In this document: one piece after another, positions 1 to 7,353 of the stretch | How positions within the stretch are numbered: the first letter of the stretch is position 1 | Layout of the letters: each line of letters begins with the position of its first letter | Assembly (NCBI RefSeq): GCF_024228675.1 | Contig: NZ_CP100462.1 | Location: 1-64,000, forward strand | Length of the DNA: 64,000 nt | Origin: Salinigranum marinum | GTDB taxonomy: Archaea > Halobacteriota > Halobacteria > Halobacteriales > Haloferacaceae | Reading direction: 5' to 3' | Program-made: the position numbers and the translations under genes | Notes under the pieces: generated by a model | Told to the model about the DNA's origin: nothing | The model's database searches: none | What the model saw: only the letters and a program-made list of their open reading frames with translations

Positions 1-73
1 TCAGCCCGTCAAATGCCCAAATTCAGTATTTTCAGGGTTGAGCGAACCGCAACTGAGTGTCTGACGTAGATTT

Positions 74-89
74 ATGACTCAGTGATTCA
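74..89. repeat. Left copy of 16-bp inverted repeat bracketing the ParA cassette
   Basis: The sequence ATGACTCAGTGATTCA is two TGANTCA heptads (75-81 and 83-89) separated by one base. Its exact reverse complement occurs at 1465-1480, just beyond the partner gene of parA. A looser related element, TGATCGATTCA, follows at 91-101 and runs into the parA start codon. The position directly before the start suggests an autoregulatory operator, and the mirrored placement suggests a parS/centromere-like site. Both roles are inferred. Confidence 0.6.
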
Positions 90-100
90 ATGATCGATTC

Positions 101-1012
101 ATGGCAAGGTCACCTCATGGATGGGGCGTCACATCATCGACTGGCATCCCCACGGTCGCCTTCGGGAATCAGAAAGGCGGGACTGGAAAGACAACGGCGA
201 CGATCAACAGTGCCGCGGCGCTGGCCACTCGGGGCCACGATGTGCTTGCGATCGACATCGACCCACAAGCCGACATGACGAAGGGGCTCGGATTGGGCCC
301 GGGCGACGACAACGACCCGTCAAGCCCGAAGAACGACCTCCCAAACACACTTGTCACCGATGACGCGAACCTCCTCGACGTTCTCGTCGACAACCCGCGC
401 ACGCACGACACCAGACTTTCAGAGATCGTGATTGAAGCCGACGAGTACGATCACCTGCGTTTCGACCTGATTCCCAGTCACAAGGACATGGGCCTCGCGC
501 GGGATTGGATGGACGATGCGAAAGCACGTCTCTCGCTGAAACTCGCGCTCGAGGAGATGGTCGACGATGGATACGACTACGATTTCGTCTTGATCGACTG
601 CCCTCCGGACCTCTCTGTCCTGACGGACGCGGCGTTCATCGCAGCTCAGAACGTCTTCCTGGCTGCGCAGACCCAGGCAACTTCACGAGATGCGCTTGAC
701 GATCTGTGGGATCAGCTGGAGTCCATCGAGGACAACCAGCAGATCGAGATCGCGATCGTCGGGCTGCTGGCAAACATGTACCGGGACGACGGTCAGTCTC
801 AAAAGTTCCTCAACGTCTTCAACGAGTCCTTCGCGTCGATGGCTCCGATTTTCAAGCTCCCGATGCGGGTGGCAATTCAGCGCGCGTGGGATAACGGAAG
901 GGACGTTTTCGAGTGGGGGGATCCGAACGACCAACAGGTAGAGCGCGACCTCTTCCTGGAAGTTGCAGAGACGATGGAACGGGCGTTTGACGAAGCGCAG
1001 GTGGAGGTGTAA
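101..1012 (+). CDS. parA: ParA/Soj-family partitioning ATPase
   Basis: This is a deviant Walker-type ATPase of the ParA/MinD class. Such proteins use ATP-dependent dimerisation on DNA to segregate plasmids or chromosomes. The 303-residue protein has the deviant Walker A motif KGGTGKTT at residues 25-32, the A' segment IDIDPQAD at about 51-58 and Walker B VLIDCPPD at about 163-170. No N-terminal HTH is seen, so it resembles the short plasmid-type ParAs. A second gene starts two bases after its stop, which suggests a two-gene operon. The upstream TGANTCA repeats abut the start codon, as expected for an autoregulated partition operon. No replication initiator (Orc1/Cdc6 or RepH type) lies in the window, so whether the replicon is a plasmid, megaplasmid or integrated element cannot be decided here. 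Confidence 0.9.
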   Translation: MARSPHGWGVTSSTGIPTVAFGNQKGGTGKTTATINSAAALATRGHDVLAIDIDPQADMTKGLGLGPGDDNDPSSPKNDLPNTLVTDDANLLDVLVDNPRTHDTRLSEIVIEADEYDHLRFDLIPSHKDMGLARDWMDDAKARLSLKLALEEMVDDGYDYDFVLIDCPPDLSVLTDAAFIAAQNVFLAAQTQATSRDALDDLWDQLESIEDNQQIEIAIVGLLANMYRDDGQSQKFLNVFNESFASMAPIFKLPMRVAIQRAWDNGRDVFEWGDPNDQQVERDLFLEVAETMERAFDEAQVEV

Positions 1013-1014
1013 GG

Positions 1015-1467
1015 ATGCCCCGAGGAATGGATGAGCGGTTCGATGATCCTTCAGACGAAGGGGAAGGCGAGGACGGTAGCACCGAGGGGGAGACCACGGA
1101 GATGGCGGCAGAATCTAAAGTGGAAGGTCGCGATGCTGGGGCGACCATTGATGAACAGTCGAGTCAGCAGCGGACCAAATCTACGAAGTCCACCAGATCG
1201 TCTACGAGTGAAGCCGAAGAGTCAGACGACGAACCGCTGAACATCCGTGAGGACTGGGATTCAGCCACGATATACGTGGAACCGGAACAGAGCGAGGACA
1301 TCGAGATCACGTTTACTCGTCTGAAAAAGCAGTTGAAACGGGAGGACGTCACACTGGAGAAGAACAAACACTTCTACCGCGGTATCTTCGAGGTGGCGTT
1401 CAGCGAGTACCGCGAGGAGACAAAGGAGAAAATCCGGGAACTCGCAGAACAAGACGCAGATCAGTGA
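1015..1467 (+). CDS. Acidic partner protein of ParA (unidentified family)
   Basis: This 150-residue protein starts two bases after the parA stop. Its first 80 residues are low-complexity and acidic, rich in Glu, Ser and Thr, and look disordered. The last 75 residues are more structured, with charged helical segments such as FTRLKKQLKRE and FYRGIFEVAFSEYREET. No ParB nuclease-like domain or clear HTH is visible. A small protein encoded directly after parA is often the centromere-binding partner, and the inverted TGANTCA repeat overlaps its stop codon. A centromere-binding or partition-accessory role is therefore inferred from position only. Confidence 0.6.
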   Translation: MPRGMDERFDDPSDEGEGEDGSTEGETTEMAAESKVEGRDAGATIDEQSSQQRTKSTKSTRSSTSEAEESDDEPLNIREDWDSATIYVEPEQSEDIEITFTRLKKQLKREDVTLEKNKHFYRGIFEVAFSEYREETKEKIRELAEQDADQ

Positions 1468-1480
1468 ATCACTGAGTCAT
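1465..1480. repeat. Right copy of 16-bp inverted repeat bracketing the ParA cassette
   Basis: TGAATCACTGAGTCAT is the exact reverse complement of 74-89 and again holds two TGANTCA heptads one base apart (1465-1471 and 1473-1479). It begins on the TGA stop codon of the parA partner gene. A further partial copy, CGAATCAGG, lies a few bases downstream. Confidence 0.6.
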
Positions 1481-1745
1481 AGAATCTCGAATCAGGCGTT
1501 CCTCGAAACGGACGGTTTTCGCCAGGACGGGTATTTACACCTCGTATACACTACGTAGTTTTCACAATTTGTGAAAGTTGTGCACACTGTGAACGTTGTT
1601 CGAGGCGTGGATGATCGGACAACCACACTGGGTAACGTGTTTGCACAGCTTACAACGTTGGGACACTCTACAGTTTGTAAAATTTCTCGGATTTGCAAGC
1701 ACTGTCGCAGGCGTGAACACTCCAGAAAGCGCAGCCCGTGACCGT
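1481..1745. other. Repeat-rich, AT-leaning intergenic region; possible origin or centromere
   Basis: This gene-free stretch lies between the partition cassette and the recombinase. It contains the palindrome TTTCACAATTTGTGAAA at 1560-1576 (8-bp arms around one T). Many short related words follow between about 1560 and 1720, such as GTTGTGCACACTGTGAAC, AACGTTG (twice), TTTGCACAG, CAGTTTGTAAA and TTTGCAAGCACTG. It is visibly more AT-rich than the flanking genes. Clustered short repeats beside parA are typical of replication or partition loci. No initiator gene is present, so an origin role is speculative. Confidence 0.35.
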
Positions 1746-2900
1746 TCACTCGGTGTCGGTTCCCTCCCGCGTGCCGTAGAGGAGTTCATCGACGGTTTCG
1801 GAGAGCTGACCCGCCCGCGCGTCCTGATACGACTCGTGCGTCGTCTCGATCGAGGCGTGGCGGAGCACAGACTGGGCTGCCTCGGCGGAGACCTCCCAGT
1901 AGAGCTTGTGGCCTAGGGCTCGCCGTCCGCCGTGCGGCTTCAGATACTCGCCGTCGACGTCGACGCCGGCGGCGTCGGAGAGCGCTTTCATCCGCCGTCG
2001 AGCCCCCTCGGTGGTCAGCGCCGGCGGGGCGATCCCGTGTTCGCGGAGCACCGCATCGACGAAATCGGCGGCGTCGAGGGTCCGTTCGACCCGTTCGGCA
2101 TCCCACCCTCGCCGTCCGAGAACCGTCCGGACGCGGCGGTACTTCGTCGACGCGTCCATCGTAGGCACGACCGGCCAGTCGGCCGGTGCGTCGAGGAGTC
2201 GACGGTACCGCGAGAGCTTCTCGGCGGTCGTCTTCGGGAGCTGGACGGGCTGTCGGCTCCGATTCTTCCCGAGAACGGTCATCGTGCCGCGTTCGAGGTC
2301 GACGTCGCGCCAGGTGATCCCACTCCGGCGGTCGTCTCCGCTGACGGCGAACAGTTCGGCCCCACGGGCGGCGGTGTCGGCGAGCAGATAGGCGACGACG
2401 CGATCGCGAAACGCCCGTTCGACGCCCTCGTCGTTGGCCAGCGCCCGCTTTGCGTCCCGGTCGACGTGGTCTAGAAGCCGTCGCCGGGCCGCGTCCGGCC
2501 AGAACTGCCGGTCGGGCTCCACCGTGTCCTCCGGGAGCTCTTCGGCGACGCGCGCGGAGTCCATCGGGTTCGACGCGAGCCGGTCGTCGCGAACGCACCA
2601 CGTGAAAAACGCACGGACGACGTCGTGGTACGTCCGTGCGCTGGCCGCCGAGAACCGGTCGTCGGGGTCGCGAACGCGGACACGCAAGCACTGCTGCACC
2701 CACCGGCGGCAGTCGGTCGTCGTGACGCTCGTCACGTCCGACACGCCCCGGTGTTCGGTGAGCCACTCCTCAAAGCCCTCCAAGACGTGTGCAGCGTTCT
2801 GTCGGTAGCGGTCCGAGTCGAGGCTCTCGAGTCTGGCGTCGATTGCGACCCGGAGCGCGTCCGCGTGCGGCTCGGAACCCGGGTCTGGCGGCTGGGACAT
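1746..2900 (-). CDS. Tyrosine recombinase / phage-type integrase
   Basis: This is a site-specific recombinase of the XerC/D-integrase class. The N-terminal 120 residues form a SAM-like core-binding domain and the rest is the catalytic domain. Counting from the ATG at 2900, catalytic residues are Arg179 (TAARGAEL), His323 and Arg326 (KPHGGRRA), His348 (RHASIETT) and Tyr358 (HESYQDA). The last residues resemble other haloarchaeal integrases. A GTG at 2930 would add ten residues, but ATG 2900 is preferred because TTAAAT at 2931-2936 then sits as a TATA box for a leaderless transcript. The gene could mediate integration or excision of the element carrying parA; no att duplication was found in the window. 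Confidence 0.85.
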   Translation of the reverse strand: MSQPPDPGSEPHADALRVAIDARLESLDSDRYRQNAAHVLEGFEEWLTEHRGVSDVTSVTTTDCRRWVQQCLRVRVRDPDDRFSAASARTYHDVVRAFFTWCVRDDRLASNPMDSARVAEELPEDTVEPDRQFWPDAARRRLLDHVDRDAKRALANDEGVERAFRDRVVAYLLADTAARGAELFAVSGDDRRSGITWRDVDLERGTMTVLGKNRSRQPVQLPKTTAEKLSRYRRLLDAPADWPVVPTMDASTKYRRVRTVLGRRGWDAERVERTLDAADFVDAVLREHGIAPPALTTEGARRRMKALSDAAGVDVDGEYLKPHGGRRALGHKLYWEVSAEAAQSVLRHASIETTHESYQDARAGQLSETVDELLYGTREGTDTE

Positions 2901-2930
2901 CGGTCGCTTCGGTCGACGGCGGTGACCCAC

Positions 2931-2936
2931 TTAAAT
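2931..2936 (-). promoter_or_regulatory. Probable TATA element of the recombinase gene
   Basis: TTAAAT lies 31-36 bases before the ATG at 2900 when read on the minus strand. It directly abuts the 12-bp inverted repeat at 2938-2967, so a protein bound there would block TBP/TFB. It also supports choosing 2900 over 2930 as the start. Confidence 0.45.
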
Positions 2937-2937
2937 T

Positions 2938-2967
2938 TGGTTTGTCTTACGCGACTAAGACAAACCA
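2938..2967. promoter_or_regulatory. Perfect 12-bp inverted repeat in the recombinase promoter
   Basis: TGGTTTGTCTTA at 2938-2949 and its exact reverse complement TAAGACAAACCA at 2956-2967 are separated by CGCGAC. The repeat lies upstream of the minus-strand recombinase and covers the expected BRE/TATA area. It could be an operator for autoregulation or a recombinase-binding (attachment core-type) site; the two cannot be told apart here. Confidence 0.5.
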
Positions 2968-3041
2968 ACGTCGAGAGACCGGATTTGCCGGTGTGAGATC
3001 GCCTACCGGTCGACATGTGAGGAATAACGATTTTATATACT

Positions 3042-3055
3042 GTATAGCGCTATAC
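3042..3055. repeat. 14-bp perfect palindrome GTATAGCGCTATAC
   Basis: The palindrome sits in an AT-rich patch (TTTTATATACT before it, GTATT after it) with outer ATAC/GTAT arms that nearly extend the symmetry. It resembles a dimeric repressor operator overlapping a TATA-rich promoter, but no open reading frame recognisable as a gene starts just after it. Its function is unknown. Confidence 0.35.
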
Positions 3056-3545
3056 GTATTCCGGGGACGATCCTCCCACCCCACGGTTCCGGCGTTCGAC
3101 CGTAGTGCGTGCCTTCTTCGACGCCGAGTCCGACAGAGTATCCTCCTCATACGGACCTCCGAACCGCCGTTGGAAACACGACGCAAAAGAACTCTCCGGT
3201 GACTGGAACGCGACCCCGCCAGACGTCGTCTACATCACAGCGATCTCGCGAGAACGGGAGCCCGCATCAGCTCGGTCTCGCTTCCGAGGTCGTGACGAGA
3301 CCGTGCCCGTTCCATCTTCTCACCTCGATCGGTGGCGAGTCGGCACGAGAGAGGGTTAAATTAGCGCCTCGACGATCACGGATCTTGATCGTTCGAACTC
3401 GAAGACGACAACGAGACCATTACAAACATACGCTCGTAATTTCTTCGGGAGAGAGGCGTCGGGGCAGGGGGCGCGTTCGGCGGTCTCGCTCCCTTGTTCC
3501 TCGTACGCACGAGGAGAACGCTGACCGACAGCAGCAGTGACACCA
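3056..3545. other. Gene-poor interval, no recognisable coding sequence
   Basis: About 490 bases between the recombinase promoter and the CitE-like gene hold only short, mutually conflicting reading frames with no familiar motif. A weak inverted repeat CGATCA/TGATCG lies around 3374-3392. I see no RNA gene. It may be remnant sequence from the insertion boundary of the accessory region. Confidence 0.4.
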
Positions 3546-3554
3546 TTTATTAAA
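3546..3554 (+). promoter_or_regulatory. TATA box of the CitE-like gene
   Basis: TTTATTAAA is centred about 25 bases before the ATG at 3575, the spacing expected of a haloarchaeal leaderless transcript. It supports that start codon. Confidence 0.5.
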
Positions 3555-3574
3555 ACGCCCACACGATACCGAGT

Positions 3575-4471
3575 ATGACAAACGAAATCGTGTTACGTCG
3601 GTCGTTGCTCGGTATCCCGGGGAACGAACACCAACTCGTCGCCGACGCCATCGGCAGCGATCCTGATCACGTGTTCTTCGACCTCGAAGACTCGTTGGCA
3701 CCGAGTGAGAAAATACCGGCACGAGCGCGGCTCGTCGAAACCGTCACCGGCCACGACTGGAGGGAAGTGAACCTCAGTTACCGCATCAATGGCACTGCGA
3801 CCAAATGGTGGTATGGAGATATCCTCGAGGTGATCTCCGAGGTCGGACACGAGATCGAGTCGATCATCGTCCCGAAAGTGAGGGATCCGGGCGACGTACG
3901 AACGGTCGACACTCTCGTGAGGAGCGTCGAGATGAACGCCGATCTCGAACCCGGTTCGATCGGTATCAGCGCTCAGATCGAGACCGCACGCGCGATGAAC
4001 AGCGTGGCCGAGATCGCACACGCCACCGACCGACTCGACGCCGTCATCTTCGGGCCGGCGGATTACGCCGCGTCCATCGGTGCCGCACGGGGGGCTGTGG
4101 ATTACCCGGGGCACTATTGGCACTACCCTCTCTCACGGATCTCTCACGCCGCCGCGAGCGCGGGCCTTCACGCGATCAGTGGTCCATACACCCCTCCAGA
4201 CGATTCACAGGGGTTCTACCGAGCCTGTCGGTTCGAGCGTGCACTCGGATACGACGGGAAAGTCGTCATCCACCCGGAACAAGTCGAAACCGCGAACGAG
4301 ACGTTCGCGCCGGGTGCGGACGAAATCAGTCGTGCTCGGCGAATCGTCGACGAGTACGACGACGCAACATCCAATGCGGTCGCCGCGATCGACGGGAAGG
4401 TCATCGACCGGGAGATGTACTTGATGGCCAAGCGGATCCTCTCGAAGGCCGAAAAGGCGGGCCTGAACTAG
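3575..4471 (+). CDS. HpcH/HpaI aldolase - citrate lyase beta (CitE)-like lyase
   Basis: This 298-residue protein belongs to the CitE/malyl-CoA lyase superfamily, TIM-barrel enzymes that cleave or form C-C bonds of 3-hydroxyacyl-CoA thioesters such as malyl-CoA, with Mg2+. Family landmarks are RRSLLGIPGN (residues 8-17), DLED (36-39), the substrate loop YRINGT with Arg70, Lys101 of VPK, metal ligands Glu136 (QIETARA) and Asp163 (FGPADYAASIG), and the C-terminal GKVVIHPEQ. No citrate lyase alpha or gamma subunit is nearby, so true citrate lyase activity is unlikely. A malyl-CoA or 2-methylmalyl-CoA-type lyase is more plausible. An IclR regulator follows in the same direction. Confidence 0.82.
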   Translation: MTNEIVLRRSLLGIPGNEHQLVADAIGSDPDHVFFDLEDSLAPSEKIPARARLVETVTGHDWREVNLSYRINGTATKWWYGDILEVISEVGHEIESIIVPKVRDPGDVRTVDTLVRSVEMNADLEPGSIGISAQIETARAMNSVAEIAHATDRLDAVIFGPADYAASIGAARGAVDYPGHYWHYPLSRISHAAASAGLHAISGPYTPPDDSQGFYRACRFERALGYDGKVVIHPEQVETANETFAPGADEISRARRIVDEYDDATSNAVAAIDGKVIDREMYLMAKRILSKAEKAGLN

Positions 4472-4549
4472 CCGGTCGTCTCGGCGCGTCCGTTCCACTC
4501 TCGCAAACGATTTGGATCCTGATCACGGACACACACTGTACTCCCACAC

Positions 4550-4564
4550 TGTTGTTGAACAACA
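4550..4564. promoter_or_regulatory. Palindrome TGTTGTTGAACAACA upstream of the IclR gene
   Basis: There are perfect 7-bp arms around a central G. A second, weaker dyad GAAC-GT-GTTC lies about 100 bases closer to the regulator gene (around 4664-4673). The interval between the CitE-like gene and the IclR gene has no other coding content. It is a candidate operator for the adjacent IclR-type regulator, inferred from position and symmetry only. Confidence 0.35.
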
Positions 4565-4726
4565 CACACACAAATCCGGAGGAAAATCGTCGTCCAGAAC
4601 ATCTATGGCCGCATCGGGGACCAACGCTCCGGAATCGTCCACAGAACTGCGTTCTATTCTCTAGAACGTGTTCAATACTGCCGATTCAGCCACGTACTTG
4701 TTTCCGCAGCCTTGTGGAATGATAAC

Positions 4727-5485
4727 GTGGAATACAAAGCGAACCGGCGGGTCGAAGCGAGCGCACGGACGTTTGCGATAGTAGAACACTTGAGTACGGT
4801 CGATTCTGTGGGAGTGTCGACACTCGCGAGCGAACTCGAGATGAGCAAAGGGATCATGCACAACCACCTGAGCACACTCCGAGAACTCGGCTACGTGACC
4901 AAGGTCGGCGACGAGTATCAGCTGTCGCCGAAGTTTCTTGCCGTTGGATTACGGGCCCGTTCGCGGTCGAAGCTGTACCATCTCGCGGACGGACTCCTCA
5001 ACGAGTTTGCGGAACGACACGAGGTCGGCACGGTGTTACTCCAAGCAGCGGGAAACGAGTGCTGTGTCGTGGCTGCCAATGGGGTGAGTTCGACGGTTGG
5101 CGTCACGGTCGGAACGTCCCTCTCGCTCACGGACTCACTCTTGGGTCTGGTAATCCTGGTAGAACGCGCTGCGGACGAGACGACGCCCATCGAAACGGCG
5201 TACGACCTCGACGAGATCAGGATGTCGCTGGACGAATCTCGGTACGCTGTCGGGTCGGTTTCCACGGACACGGCCCTCGAGTGTATCGCTCTCCCCATCA
5301 CGGACGACACCGACGAGTGTCGAGGAAGTGTCGGCATCCTGCTCCCGAGCGGCCACCACCAACAGCGACTCGAACAGCTCCTCGAAGGGGCGACCTCACT
5401 ACAGGAACGAATCGAAACGCGGTTCAGCTCCGGGTGGACGACCGAACGATCGTTTGCGACCGAGAAACACTCGTGGGCGGAGTGA
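4727..5485 (+). CDS. IclR-family transcriptional regulator
   Basis: This regulator of about 252 residues has an N-terminal winged HTH (ASARTFAIVEHLSTVDSVGVSTLASELEMSKGIMHNH, in two blocks) followed by an IclR effector domain starting near ADGLLNEFAERHEVGTVLL. IclR proteins sense small catabolic ligands and control neighbouring degradation operons. The in-frame TTG at 4712 would extend it by five residues. GTG at 4727 (MEYKANRRVEA...) is preferred because it begins right before the conserved HTH. It lies between the CitE-like lyase and the transporter/gamma-glutamyltransferase pair, so it is the likely local regulator of this catabolic island. Confidence 0.88.
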   Translation: MEYKANRRVEASARTFAIVEHLSTVDSVGVSTLASELEMSKGIMHNHLSTLRELGYVTKVGDEYQLSPKFLAVGLRARSRSKLYHLADGLLNEFAERHEVGTVLLQAAGNECCVVAANGVSSTVGVTVGTSLSLTDSLLGLVILVERAADETTPIETAYDLDEIRMSLDESRYAVGSVSTDTALECIALPITDDTDECRGSVGILLPSGHHQQRLEQLLEGATSLQERIETRFSSGWTTERSFATEKHSWAE

Positions 5486-5683
5486 TCCGCCCTCGGCTCA
5501 TCGTCGACACATCGCTGACTCGACGAACGGCTGTCGACACGCCGTGTTCGGCACCCGAGCAGGCCCGTGCCGACCGCTGTCTCCTGCGGACGAGAATCCC
5601 TGCGCTCGTGCGCTGATCCGGTGTCCTCGTTCGATCACAAGCGTATCCGACTTCGCCGTCGATCCGGTCTCTCACCGGGCGCC

Positions 5684-6955
5684 TCAGTCACCCGGCTCGG
5701 GATCGACGACCGACCCCTCAGCGGTCGGCCGAGCAGGTGCGTGGAGCGCGAGCGCACCGACGCCGGCGGCGATCGCCAGCCCTCCTCCGGTCAGGAAGGC
5801 AACCGACCAGCTCGTCTGGCTCACCACCCACCCGGCGACCGCACCCCCGAAGACGCCGCCCCACATCTTGCCGGAGTACAACAGCGCGTAGTTCGCGGAC
5901 GAGTGGGTGCTGCCATAGTACTCACCCACGACGCTCGGGAACAGCGTGTACTGAGGGCTCCAGAAGAACGTCGTCACCACGACGGACCCGAGAAAGCCGA
6001 GCGCCGACCCGCGCTGGGCGAAGTACACGACCGCCACGAGACCGAGCCCACAGAGCGTGAACGACGCGGCCATCGCCTGCTCACGGTCGACACGATCCGA
6101 GAGGTCGCCGAGAAGTAGTCGCCCGATGCCGCCGGCCACGGGGAGAACCGTCGCAGAAGCCGTCGCCGTCACGGCCGTGAGCCCGAGTGCGTCGGCGAAG
6201 GAGACGACCTTCGCCGTGAGCATCAGCCCGGCCCCGCTGACAGCGACAAACATCCCGTACATCAACCAGAACTGCCACGTCCGGAGCACCTCACGCCACG
6301 TGTACTGGCGACCGGTCACCGTGACCTCACTCTCGTCGTCGGTCTCCCAGCCGTCCGGTGGGTCTCGGAGGAGGAGCGCGCCCAGAAAGATCCCGAGACC
6401 GATGACTACGCCGAGGGTACGGAGAACCGTCGGGTACGACGTCGCGGTCGCGTTGGCCCGGACGAAGGGGACGACGAGAGCGCTCCCGGCGGCGAACGCC
6501 ATCGTCCCGATGCCGGTCGTCATCCCTCGCCGATCCGGGAACCACTTGAGGGCGGTGTTGACAGCGACCGTGTAGACGATCCCGACACCGACAGCGCCAA
6601 GCGAGTAGAGGAGGTATATCTGCCAGACCGTCGTGGCGTACGACAACCCGATGTAGCCGCCACCGGCGAGAACGGCGGCGAGGAGTGACAGCGTCCGCGG
6701 ACCGTGCCGGTCACGCCACCAGCCAACGGGAAACTGTGACCCGGCCTGGAAGACGACGAAGAGCGTGAACACCGCTCCGAGTGTGGGCAATGGGATACCG
6801 AACCGGGCCGCGAGTGGCCCCTCGATCGACGACCAGACGTACTGGTAGGGACTAACCAGCGCCATACTCGCCGCGGCGGCGACGAGGAGCCACCACCGGG
6901 AGAAGCCGAGATGGTCACGAGCGCGAGCGGCGTAGTCGATCTCTCCCTCACTCAT
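5684..6955 (-). CDS. MFS transporter, OFA (oxalate/formate antiporter-like) family
   Basis: This is a 423-residue integral membrane protein with about twelve hydrophobic segments. Early landmarks fit the OFA subgroup of the major facilitator superfamily: SPYQYVWSSIEGPLAARFG in the first loop, then GWWRDRHGPR as the conserved loop 2-3 motif. OFA members exchange or take up organic anions such as oxalate, formate or monocarboxylates. The substrate here is unknown. It is divergent from the gamma-glutamyltransferase gene across a 400-base intergenic region holding palindromes, and convergent with the IclR gene. Confidence 0.85.
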   Translation of the reverse strand: MSEGEIDYAARARDHLGFSRWWLLVAAAASMALVSPYQYVWSSIEGPLAARFGIPLPTLGAVFTLFVVFQAGSQFPVGWWRDRHGPRTLSLLAAVLAGGGYIGLSYATTVWQIYLLYSLGAVGVGIVYTVAVNTALKWFPDRRGMTTGIGTMAFAAGSALVVPFVRANATATSYPTVLRTLGVVIGLGIFLGALLLRDPPDGWETDDESEVTVTGRQYTWREVLRTWQFWLMYGMFVAVSGAGLMLTAKVVSFADALGLTAVTATASATVLPVAGGIGRLLLGDLSDRVDREQAMAASFTLCGLGLVAVVYFAQRGSALGFLGSVVVTTFFWSPQYTLFPSVVGEYYGSTHSSANYALLYSGKMWGGVFGGAVAGWVVSQTSWSVAFLTGGGLAIAAGVGALALHAPARPTAEGSVVDPEPGD

Positions 6956-7163
6956 CGGTGTGTGGTGGGGCCGAACTAGTGCGATCGTGACCGATCGGGA
7001 GTCGGCTGTCTCGTCGGTGTTCCGGGGAGGAGCGGCCCGGGAGGTTCGAGTCGTCTGTGAGAGCCGCGACGTCTAACGTGTCGCTCATCGCTTCGGTCCG
7101 ACAGGGTGAATCGAGTAAATACCCCCGTATTAACACCTCAAATGAACATAAATCATCCTCAGA

Positions 7164-7231
7164 CATGGGTATCCCTTTCACTCGAGGAGTTAATACGACT
7201 CGTCGACGAGTGACGGGTGACAGTACCCATG
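7164..7231. promoter_or_regulatory. Nested dyads in the divergent MFS/GGT promoter region
   Basis: CATGGGTA (7164-7171) pairs with TACCCATG (7224-7231). Inside lie CACTCG/CGAGTG arms and, at 7198-7211, the perfect 14-bp palindrome ACTCGTCGACGAGT. The surrounding interval 6956-7353 has no gene. In-frame sequence upstream of the GGT start is not conserved-looking. These dyads are candidate operator sites for control of both divergent genes. Confidence 0.4.
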
Positions 7232-7353
7232 ATCGCCTCATCGTCACGGTGGAGAGCGGATCAGTCGGCCGGTCGTCCCGATACAGCTCCCGACGAACGG
7301 ACGGAGCAGCAGCGAGTCGAAACAGTGCACCGTCAGTCGGGTTGGGCGGACCG

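Noticed and set aside
2928-2930. GTG start for the recombinase
   Set aside because: It would place the TATA-like TTAAAT directly next to the start. ATG 2900 gives normal promoter spacing.
3374-3392. CGATCA/TGATCG inverted repeat
   Set aside because: Six-base arms in GC-rich DNA are expected by chance and no gene context supports a function.
7057-7353. In-frame extension of the GGT gene
   Set aside because: The added 99 residues are Ser/Arg-rich, lack family similarity and cover the divergent promoter dyads.
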